A stretch of DNA of 64,000 nt from the NCBI GenBank assembly GCA_002633005.1, contig NMRA01000109.1, positions 534,624 through 598,623 of the forward strand. The letters are read 5' to 3'. The number at the start of each line of letters is the position of its first letter. Position 1 is the stretch's first letter. The stretch is from Phoronis australis (Eukaryota; Phoronida; Phoronidae). The translations under genes were made by a program, and so were the position numbers. Shown here one piece after another: positions 21,391 to 31,450 of this stretch. The notes below the pieces were generated by a model. That model saw only the letters and a program-made list of their open reading frames with translations, searched no databases and was not told where the DNA came from.

Positions 21391-24082
21391 TTAACAGGTG
21401 CTCTCATTTCGAGCGTAGTAATTTTTTAAAGCGTTAAAATACAGTTTCACTTCTCTAAAGCATTCATACCTTTTCTCAGAATCCACTGCGGAACAGCGAT
21501 TACCAATACATTTGAACAAGCTGGCATTCAGTTCAGGACGACTAGCCACCAACTCATTCAGATACCTTCCAAACGTGAACATGTCGCAGTGACTCTCATG
21601 CGTCCCGTCCTTATCAAACAGTTCGGGAGCGAAAATGGAATGGGGGCCAAACTCGTACTTAGTGTAATCTATGACAGTGGGATGCCCTATGGGCAAACAC
21701 CTACCGACGTCGATAATGAAGGCTCGCCACTCCCCCTCCTCCATCACTGAATTTCCCTGCTTCTGTATAAGAATATTACCAAAATGAATATCGTTGAAGG
21801 TCATACCTGAGTTATGAAGGTCACTCATGCCCTGAGCAACCTGGGAGAAGATCTCGGCCAGATCTTTGCGAGTCAGTCGAAGTTGGTCGGAGCGAGCCAA
21901 GGCCTTCAGTAGGGTCAGTGATGCCAGGCTCGTGTTGTCCATGCCGACGAACTCCATAGCAATGCCTATGTAGTCTCCAGGACTCGACTGTACGATACCG
22001 ACAAAGCGCGGAAAAAATGCCGAGTAGCTGCTAGCATAGTAATGTTTCATAGCCTCGTCCAGTACCACTGTTCGTGCGAGCTCAGGGTCTTTGGTTCGTG
22101 CTCGTGAGCTTGTAGCCGAGTCCAGCATTTTGACGGCTAGCAGCCTAAAAATCAAATAGTTATGTTACGAGAGATATATGTAGCTTCGAAACATTTCAGT
22201 TAAGTTACTGCTACAGATTTCTAAAGACCGAACAATTGTGCAAGCCAAACGTACGACAGATGAACTTTTTATAGTACCCAACAAATAAAGCTATATGTTT
22301 TCAATTCCTTGAGAAGAACGAAAATATCGTAACCGGCATATTTTGCGCCCGACTCGCTTTAAAAATACACCTCACAGCTGGTATCTGACTAAGGCGACGT
22401 TGGTTGTTAAAAAGTTTGATTCTGGCCTATTTCAGACGGCATCATTTAACTATGGAGGAGAATGGATCTCAGCCCATTTCAGATGGTATCACGTGACATT
22501 TTCTTTTTGAAATTACGGACAAATAAATGCAGCATTATCGTGTCAATTTAAGAAAAAATAACCATTTATGCTCTTTTATTTTACCTAACAGCAGAAAGGT
22601 TACTGTGTTTGTAACACAACTCAAAAGATATGGCAGACTGAACTTTCTTCTTCACGTATATGGTAGGATCCTAGGACTGAGACGTGACAAACGGTGTCAC
22701 GTTCAATAGGTTGGAAGATTCTTTGGTCGCGGACAGCACTAGCTCTAAGCCTAACGATGACTGTGCCATCTATGCGGAAGCGATTGACTGTGGTATGTGC
22801 TATGTTTAGTGTGGTCTATTAATCTTTTTGTATGTAGATTAGACTTATGTATCTGGGAGTGTTCTCGAGCTCTTTCCCTCAATTGAGCATATGATATGAA
22901 TGCATAAGAATGTTTTCTACGAAAGAAAGCTTTACGTCTATATTCCTTGCAACTTATGAAATCAAATTCTAAGCGCAGTGGTGGATCTATTTACTTAGCA
23001 TTCCGTGACAATGCGCATGAGCAAAGTCTCAACTATAAATAATTTCCCATTGTAAAAGCTTACTTTCTGTTGTTACAGTTCCGTGCCAAGTACACAGATG
23101 AATACAGCCCGGTGCCCAGAGAGATCCTTTGACCGTCCCGTTGTAAAAATCTCACGTCCTCCCTGAGGGTCAACACTTTGTATTCCAAAATGAAGTCAAG
23201 GTCCTCTGCAAACACTGCAAGAAAAGTATGATTGTCAATTTCGTTGACCAGTTTCGTGCCAATGGTGCATAGCCCACAACATGCAAATCATTTCTTAATT
23301 TTATGTGACGATACCAAGTATAATTTTGAACTTTAAATTTCACAGTAGATTGTTAACTAGGTTTTTACACACTTATCACGAAGGATTGCAAACTATTGTC
23401 GTCGTTTGCACGTGCTACAACTAAGACTTCTTATGATACTTGTTAGAAGTTAAATATGAGTCGAACACCTACCCGGTTCTTCAGTGTACGGTCCCAACCA
23501 CTTACGAGCCAATTTGATGGCGTGCGCCGTTTCTGGAGAGTCCGATTTGTGAGGACTTTTCCTTCGAAGTGGCGGAGCGTCGGTGTTAGACATGTATGGA
23601 ATAGTCGACGCTGCACTTTGATTCAAAGCTGCAATCTTCGGTGGACTTGGCCCCTGTCGTCCGTCGACATACATGTCACCTAACGTGGGGTTGATGGCAT
23701 TCCCCATCTGATTGGACGCATAGAATTGGTTCTCGCTTGTAGACGGTACGGAACAGTGGTCGCTTTGTGCAGTTGCTTGCGACGGATACTTTGCCAGGCG
23801 ATCAAACTTTGCAGTAGACTGACCAGAATGGTTTAAGGTACAAGATATCTTTGAGCCGTCTTCCAGCCTACAACGATCAGAAAATGCAGGAGAAGAAGAC
23901 GAAGACAGATTTTTAGAACGACCCAAAGAAGCTCTTACCTCACTTTCTCTCTTGCTATCGCTGCCGGAGGTGTCGGAGATTCGATTTCTCCCTCGCATCA
24001 TCGCAGCTTTTCTCTGTCGACGCCGTTTGATGGTCTTAGGCGATGCACTTTTCCCGGGCGTATTTACAGATCTAGAATTCAT
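21391..24082 (-). CDS. Divergent protein kinase, 3 exons, 504 aa
   Basis: Exons on the minus strand are 24082-23473, 23214-23064 and 22144-21391 (stop). Introns begin GTAGGT and GTAAGC and end TTGCAG and TTTTAG. The phases (1, then 2) join exactly and split the codons for V204 and K254. Residues 1-203 are Ser/Arg/Lys-rich and look disordered, with a possible nuclear signal (KRRRQRKAAMMRGRNR). The kinase domain has the glycine loop LGTGLYSSVYLA (236-247), AVK with K259, a helix-C Glu near 284, the catalytic loop FNDIHFGN with D372 and N377, DVG with D399, APE at 426-428, and the helix-F motif DMFTFG with D441. All catalytic residues are present, although HRD is FND and DFG is DVG. It probably phosphorylates proteins; Ser/Thr or Tyr preference and family are unknown. 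The nearest gene is the Shisa-like one, 3.2 kb away and divergent. Confidence 0.85.
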
Positions 24083-24250
24083 AGCGAATTCCTCGATATA
24101 TTAGCAGAAATGTCTTTTTTAAATCGCAGAAAAATTTTTCGTGCGGTTTTGTCGTGTGGTAAAACACAAACTCACGACGAATGACGTTTTGAATTGTGGA
24201 CGTCACAAAAACATCATCCACTGTGACGTGCATTAACCAATCTGACACAA
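24083..24250 (-). promoter_or_regulatory. Likely promoter region of the kinase gene
   Basis: Upstream of the kinase ATG on the minus strand there is a gattgg box (24237-24242 area, ccaatc on plus), a gtgacgtc CRE-like site (24199-24206) and a second cacgtcac site near 24223. The transcription start is unknown. A Penelope-like tail begins immediately further upstream, so little unique promoter sequence remains. Confidence 0.35.
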
Positions 24251-24254
24251 ACTT

Positions 24255-24470
24255 CCCATTTGTCAATTGTCATATAGTGTTTGATTTTATTTTATTTCTG
24301 TTTCTGTTGACAAAGGACGTTATTACATCCGAAAATTTCAGTTGATCCATTCTTGTTGTTTTATTTACCTATTTATATTCTACATTTCGTGAAACAATAG
24401 TATCCTTGGGAGGATATGGATCACCTTATTTAGTTTCAGATTTATTTTCTACGCCATTTGTCATTAAATG
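24255..24470 (+). mobile_element. Solo 3' tail of the same Penelope-like element
   Basis: From gtcaattgtcatatagtgtt through acatccgaaaatttcagttg to tatccttgggaggat, this repeats the tail of the element at 19960-20170 with scattered substitutions and a short deletion. It is a severely 5'-truncated copy lying about 175 bp upstream of the kinase start codon. Confidence 0.75.
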
Positions 24471-26130
24471 CGATTTTTCCCTCTTTCGCTGAAATGCTAC
24501 ACTTTTTACCTACAGCAACTGAGAGTTATAAAGTGACGAAATGAGCTTTGTACACTCCTAAAATCAGTCTCATAATGTTCCTTACCGTGATAGGATTCTG
24601 TTTCTGTTACCAACTCAAGTAACAGACAATGCGTACATTCACAATTTTAGGGTTATTCAACTTCGAAAAAGTTTCATTGAGTCGCTGATAGTTTTAATGT
24701 TCTAGAATCATGTTACTTCCAGGAGCATTATGATACTGACTTTATAAGAGTAATAGGCGCATTTCGGTTTTTCTCTTTAGGTACCTTAACAGGGCGGAGT
24801 GCAACTTTAACACAGTCGCATCTTACATTTTTACCGTTTTGCCGCGCCATTAGACCCATGGGCGCCTGTGGGAAACTAGTGGGCTTCTATGCAAAACTTA
24901 GGCGCACGCGCCTGCGAACCTTTTGGACAAAAAGACCACGAGAAAGGCATTACTTCGGATATAGGCCTATGGGCATAAAGGCGCGACCATACGGTTATAG
25001 GATTGAGAACTGTCAGTTCCGCGTTATTGCTTTATACCAGCCACGTTGAAATCCTTATCTCAAAGGGTAGGCTATTTCAAAAACTGAAAAATATATACCA
25101 AATTAAGTAGGCCTAATAAGTAACATGGCATAATGCTTACTTCTTTCTGCTATCAAATTTATAGAATGTGTTACTTAACAAAACAATACAACAAAACTAA
25201 AAGCCTTTTTAAGCACAATTTTGTACATTAGAAAATCTTCGACTATCCTCGTCGATTTCCTTGACCTCAATTTATATGCATTAGTTAATAAACAATTCCT
25301 GAATAACGGTCATGTTGTCCTGGAAAAACTATTGATATCACCTAGAGCATCATAAATGCGTTATTTTGTTTGGTAATTGTTTTTGATTCTCATTTTGGTT
25401 CTTTTTATACAAATTTGAATAACCATTGCTCAAATGATACCTGTTCTTTGCATATGACGAAAGGTATTTAATGAAATCATAAGTTTGTGAAAACGTCGCA
25501 TCTCCCGCAGCCAATACTCGGCTACTAAGTTTGCTTGTGGCGATTTGTTAGTTTCAGTCGCCAAAGCAGTGTGGTCGTCCAATTCAAGCAACTGATAAGA
25601 ATAAAATGACGTTGCTTTGGAATAGCAAGAATAGGTCTGAGAACAATAGTTTTCGATATCAGAGCATGGATTACAGCGGCTTTAGGTAAAAGCTGAAGTA
25701 TACAAAATAGTAAACGTGCACATGTAACAATTGCAACTTTCTCAGGTTTTATCGTATAGTTTGAAGGTTGGACCATCAATGGAAAGGACAGGCATGAAAA
25801 TGATGAGATTTGGAAATGGCAGTGTTGTGAAAATAGTAATTTATCCCATACGCATTGAATCTGTCCGTGTAATAAAGTTTTCCGTATTCACCTCCCGCAC
25901 TACTTCAACAGTGACCTCTGACATGGAAAGTTTAAAAAGTAAGTCTATGTCGACTCGACGTCTTCAGCCGGTTCGATCATCAAACTTTCCGTATATAGTT
26001 TAAACCAATACAGTTGCAGCAGTGTAACTAACACTCGACATGGAACCAGGCCCTGAACGTAAAATCTGGAACAAAACTGTTAATTATATGACACTTCTGT
26101 CTCTGAATACCAGCATATAGTCTACAACTA

Positions 26131-26427
26131 GAAAATTTAATTTCACGCAAAATAAATTGTGTTTGGTTTGCATCTCTCTTTCAACCTACATTGTGTGGTA
26201 TTGCAAACTATATTCAGTTCGTATGCTGACGTTAACGGTTAGTTGAAATGTCGAGCTAATAAATACACAAAACCTTCGGTCTCGGTCGATACACGGAATA
26301 ACGTTACGAGTGGGATATTACTTCATGTACGCCACTCTCGTTACGTTTTGTTTGCAATACCACACCATGTATGTTGAAAGAGAGAGAAATCAAACACAAT
26401 TTATTTTACGTGAAATTAAATTTTTTC
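26131..26427. mobile_element. 297-bp MITE with 78-bp terminal inverted repeats
   Basis: The left arm 26131-26208 starts gaaaatttaatttcacg and ends gtattgcaaac. The right arm 26350-26427 is its reverse complement with a handful of mismatches. The 140-bp centre has no coding potential. The family is unknown and no clear target duplication was found. Confidence 0.8.
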
Positions 26428-27327
26428 GTGCATGCGTACAACTTAGGTAGTAATACTGTGATGGCAAAGTGAATAAAACTTGCGTTTGAAACCCGACACA
26501 ACTATGACACTTTGTTGTGCAAATTGAGAAATGGAAAAATGATCCCATCCATCATAACTACATCCTTCCCATTTCTCGGCCGTACTTCTCATTTATCGCC
26601 ATTGCAGTCCAAGCTTCATGTTGGGGACTTCTCATTTATCACGTACTCCCCATTGCACAAGTCCAAGCCTCGTGTTGGCCGAAATCTTGTTCTTGCAAAA
26701 ACCCAAAAATAATCTATTGTTCATTTTGAACAACAGAGAAAATGCTGTGCGTGTACGATTTCACTTCAAAAGTTTAGAACACGCTATTCCCATTTCTTGG
26801 CGCGCGGTAAGGTGTTGCCATTCATCTTTAGATTTAAAATGCGCTATAATGCTTAGCAACGATATCAAAGGATTTGTGATAACGGATTTGACGAGAAGCG
26901 AAAGAACATAGAAACGCTGATTGTCGCTTCACAGTTGTGCTCGTAACATTTGGGACTTATTCAGGTGGCACAAACAGGTCGAAGGGAATCAAAATTAATC
27001 TACTATAATTATCGCATACTCCCTCTCTTATGGTATATTCAGTTGAACAGAGATTCTTCATTTGAAACAATTTGTGATCATGTAACACTTCCGACTATCT
27101 CGGGTTTGATTTCAAACTTATAAAACTTTTTAAAAAATTTGTTCTGTACTTAAACCTGTCTAAGAATCATTTTTATAGTAAAGTAACACATTTCCGACTC
27201 CGTTTGATATGTAGTCACCTTGACTAACCGTGAATTAATTATTTCGACGTTATCATAGCAGGATTTTCTTACAAAGTAAACACGAAGCGCGATACGTAGA
27301 GCTGACCATGTAGTCTGAGATGCTAAC

Positions 27328-30300
27328 ATGTCGCTCGGCATTTGGGCAGCTTGCTTTGCAACTTTTCTGACGGCAGCTCACGGAGTTACAACTGGTAAGT
27401 CGTAACACGCGACAAACGAAAATTTATGAGCTCAGGTAAGAGGGACAATTGTGTATCAAAACTTCGAAGCACAGCATGTAGGTGCTTAATACTTGTCCTC
27501 TGTGGCAGGCGAGAACTGCACTGCATGAAACCATAAACGACAAGTTCCTGATCACTTTCCAGCGCAGCCGTGGCGATGCACTGCGAACATATAGTATGTT
27601 GCAGGCATACTTATTGTAAGATTCTTTTACGTGTACTGTTACCTTTGTTAACCTTCCGACTATTTAGCCCAACTTCTTGTTTTTCTCTTAATATAGAATG
27701 GGCGAAGTATTCCATGGTTCCAGAGTATTGCCCTCCATATGACAATGAAAACGGCGAACGACAGAGTGGGTTCTACTGCCCAGACACCATGAGCGTATGG
27801 GGACAAAATCAAGTCTATTGTTGCGGTAATGAACACAAAAGGTTCTGCTGCCATCTAACGAGCCTCAGCTTGAGACACAAGAACGAATCGCAAGCATTTC
27901 AAGTGTTCCTGAATTAGTAAGTAATAAAAGTTCATGGGCGCAGAAATTGGGGGCGAGCGCCCCCTATCACGAAAGTGAGTGGGACAGTTCTCCCACCCCC
28001 CACTTCCACTAAACAGGGACATGGGAGGTGGGGGAAGGGTATGTGCCCCAAATAATTTACAGGCGAGATAGTAAAACCCCAGCGACCGAGAAAAATAGTA
28101 CAACGAAACATGTGAGAGAATCACTTAGAGACCATTTGTCAACTACCGTGAAGGAAAGGAGGCCCTGGTCAAGACATTTTTGATTGCGAGTACCCAGTTT
28201 TAAAAAATCGTACACAAACTTCTAAAAAACGAGTACAAAGCTTTATTTTCGAGATCCTTATTCTAGAGCGGTTAGTCCTCCAATTCGGATCTGTTTCTTT
28301 TCTCGCTTACACTCAGAATGTTCTGACTTGAGCACCCAGCCGTCCGCGCCCAACGGATCAAGGTGGTCGCCTCGTTTTCAATTATCGTTGACTGCTTTTT
28401 AGCAGTCGTCAGTTTATTACAAAATCATAAAACACACATAAGATTTTGCCGTTCTATGGCTCTGGTCAAAGCAAAATAATTTCAAAGAAGGCAAATATAC
28501 TAAAAATAGCCCAAAAATGCGGATTGTTTTCGGCCGTAGAACCCGATGCTATTCCCTCAGCTGAACCCACTTTAATCGAAGATAACCTGCCTATTTCATG
28601 AAAATCATGTTCAACCCATATTTATAGGGAGGGAAGAGATGCCTGTCATTTAATGGCACTGAGCGTGGTCTCAATAACTGACCAATCATTGTTGGTGCTT
28701 TGCAAACCTACGAATCACTTCTCATCACAGTAAGGGAAAACTTAGACGCAATATTTAGCGGTAAAATGTCCAAGCTCGCTTCTTGGATGTAACGCTGGGC
28801 TAGAAACCGTTTAAAGCATGTTCATTATTCCAAATTGAGAAAACAAGAGCAACTCGGAGCATTGAAATGCGCCCACGAATGCACTACAAACAGTTGATTT
28901 CTAGGGGTGTTTATTTGGAACATAAAAATGGACGCTAGATGGCTCAAAATATGTCGAATCCATCCGAAAACTGGTATGTGTCATCAAAACTATTTACCAA
29001 ATTTCATAAAAATCCATCAAGGAACTTCTGAGAAATCGAGGAAAACGAAAAAAGGAAATTGCCACTAGGAGGCTATAGGCGCAAAAAAGGTGCCACAGTA
29101 GATGAAGTCGTCGGAAAATTATCGTCAGACTTTTTCTTCACATTACTGAGGAACTTACATGCCAATTTCCACAACCATCCTTAGAGTGGTTTGGTCGACA
29201 GAGGGGCAGACACCAAATAACAGGACTCGGAAACAGTTAAAATGTCCACTAGGTGGTGCAAGATACCACGAATCAAACCGAAAACCAAAGGGTAGCGTCA
29301 ACTGACTATTAGATGCCTATCCATAACGCAAGATCGTCGTGAGAGACCGTCCGGAGTTGGTATATGGTGCAACTCCGGACGGTCTGGGCTCAACAGAAAT
29401 CCACAGTTCTACTGTGAGTCTACATCAATGTGATAAACGAGAGTAGTTCTACTTGCCGCGTTAGCTGCAGGTATCATTATCGTTTTTATGACACAAAATG
29501 TGTAACTGGGCAAAGATTTTTCAACTTATGTATATAAACCAGTGGAGCGTGAGACCCCTGAGGTCACTGTCAAGTCCTCACGACAATTCTACGTTATGTG
29601 CGAAATTTTATGAAAATCCGGTGACGACCTTTGAAGATACGGAGGTAAACATAGAAACTAAAATTGCCACTAGGGGCCACCATGGTAGTCCGATCCGTCC
29701 GAAAGTCGCCTTCCTCTGTTGTAATATAAATGCACCACCAAAATTCAATGAAGATCTTGTACAGTGTTTAGGAGATACAGCCATGGGCGCAAAAACAAAC
29801 AAAACTGCTACTAGGAGGCGCAAAAGTAGTCGAAGTCGTCGGAAAACTATCGTAAGTCGCCCTCTTTATAGTAAGAACATATATGCCAATCTTCAAAATC
29901 ATCCCTAGAGCGGTTTGGTTGATAGAAGGGCAGACGCCAAAAAAGACTCGAAAACAATACAAAATGGCCACTAGGTGGCACAAAGTATTTCGAATCCTTC
30001 CGAAAACGGGAGGATGGCATAATGTCACTAATAGATGCGTAACTGCCAAATTTTATGAAAATCTGTTGAGGACCTCCAAAGCTACAGATGTAAGCGTTAA
30101 AAAGTAAAATTGCCACGAGGGGGCACACCGGTAGTCAGAGAGGTCCGAAATTCATCAACCGTCATCAGCTTCATAAGCAACACATCTGCCAAATCTTATT
30201 AATGTCCTGCGAGGGCTTTAGGAGATACAGCTGCGGACGCCGGACGCCCAACCAGAGATGACCGCAATATACGACCACATATAAATAGTGTGAGCGCATG

Positions 30301-30522
30301 CATAAAAATAAGAGTAACGAACGTCATTACGTTATAGACGAAGAGGGTCTGTAAGAAACTTTATTTTGACACGGTTATATAGTTTATAGGTGTGAATTCA
30401 TAATGTATTTCTATTGCAGCTGTCCATATATCATAGTGATGGCGTGCGTGATGTATTTGATGGTACTGGTTCGTCTGGTGAAAGGATGTAACAGAACAGT
30501 GATCCACGTAGCACCACCCTAG
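27328..30522 (+). CDS. Shisa-like small single-pass membrane protein, 3 exons, 129 aa
   Basis: Exons are 27328-27394, 27697-27916 and 30420-30522. The splice sites are GTAAGT/AATATAG and GTAAGT/ATTGCAG, and phases 1 and 2 match at both joins. Exon 1 is a signal peptide (MSLGIWAACFATFLTAAHG). Exon 2 carries the cysteine module with C34, C50, C64, C65, C73 and C74 in the pattern EYCPPY, FYCPD, YCCGN, RFCC typical of Shisa-family N-termini, plus an N-glycosylation sequon at N85. Exon 3 encodes a membrane helix (YIIVMACVMYLMVLV, about 99-113), a short basic tail and a stop. Shisa proteins are membrane adaptors acting on receptors in the ER or at the cell surface. Unlike most of them, this one lacks the long proline-rich PPxY tail. 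A longer isoform through an alternative last exon is possible. AATAAA occurs at 30736. Confidence 0.8.
27945..28050. repeat. G-run/C-run palindromic repeat in Shisa-like intron 2
   Basis: gggggcgagcgccccc is followed by a cccaccccccac / gtgggg inverted pair. It resembles the G-run/C-run elements at 5.95, 13.3, 15.65 and 50.5 kb. Confidence 0.45.
28790..30310 (+). repeat. Tandem array of ~150-bp units with CTCF-core-like motif
   Basis: Diverged units each run from a variant of ccactaggtggcac, through a tccgaaa segment, to a segment of the kind ttttatgaaaatc-gttgagga. The motif starts at 29062, 29246, 29667, 29808, 29968 and 30113; the last four are spaced 141-160 bp. The array ends with gagatacagctgcggacgcc and gagatgaccgcaatata, which also end the copies at 46.8-47.1 kb and (inverted) 58.14 kb. 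It lies in intron 2 of the Shisa-like gene. No coding potential. Confidence 0.75.
29344..29385. repeat. Perfect 16-bp hairpin, 10-nt loop
   Basis: agaccgtccggagttg (29344-29359) and caactccggacggtct (29370-29385) are exact reverse complements. It is GC-rich in an AT-rich setting and interrupts the repeat array. Too short to assign to an element. Confidence 0.8.
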
Positions 30523-31284
30523 CAGCGGTTTAAAACAAGTGACGCCTGTGAGGAAGTACTAAAAACGCAAGGGCTCAATCTGTGAAAACACTTTCTATTG
30601 CTGTACCTCCACACACCGTCCAAACAACCTCTGAGATTAAGCACTACATAAAAGAGGGCTAGGTGGCTGTTCAATCTCCAATCATGGGAACACTTACTGG
30701 TTGCTACGGTAAATTTCCATTCAAACTGTGATTCAAATAAACAATGTCTGGATCACACAATAGAAAAATAAATGATCATTTTCTTAAGCTTGTGAAAATA
30801 ATGCTCCAAGCACTAGCTGTTACAAGTCAATCAAAGATACATGCCAACCCAAGGGAACGCTAGCGGTGACACAAACTACAAAGCACAACTTACAACAATT
30901 TTCCAACACCAATTAAAGCGACTATAAATCTACCTTCCATCATAAATCCAACTTTTGATTAGGCCTCCAACTGATATGAAATTGGTCTAGAATTGTTAGT
31001 TAATTTGGACGAGACTTCAGGGCTTTCTAAACACCTGGCAGTTGCACGTCATTATTGCTCTAGACAATGCTCGGCAAGTCTATTGACCACGGTCGTTTTA
31101 TGCGTGGACCATGAAGTAACAAACTGTAAGTTCTTTGCAAACCCAGAAACCCCTCCTAATTTGAGTAAGAAATAAGCTTAGTGGTGTAAATAAGTACTTC
31201 AATTCTTGAATGGAACAGGGACTTTAAATATCATCCCATCTATGGTTAAGAAGAAATGTTGGACCATGAAAAATTCAACAGAGC

Positions 31285-31450
31285 CCAGGGTCTAATCTCT
31301 ATAATCAGAACTCGGCTCGCAGTTTGAGCAATTACAGGGCCCAGTTGGCAGCCTGAATGGTTAGGTCCTAGTTCAAAGATTAGACCCCAATTACAGGGCC
31401 CAGTTGGCAGCCTGAATGGTTAGGTCCTAGTTCAAAGATTAGACCCTGGG
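31285..31450. repeat. 59-bp unit in two exact copies, flanked by an inverted 15-mer
   Basis: aattacagggcccagttggc begins each unit, at 31330 and 31389; the two 59-bp units look identical. cccagggtctaatct at 31285-31299 is the reverse complement of agattagaccctggg at 31436-31450, so the duplication sits inside a short inverted repeat. Confidence 0.8.

Noticed and set aside
29498-30128. Several 70-136-codon frames on both strands
   Set aside because: All lie inside the tandem repeat array and translate repeat units.
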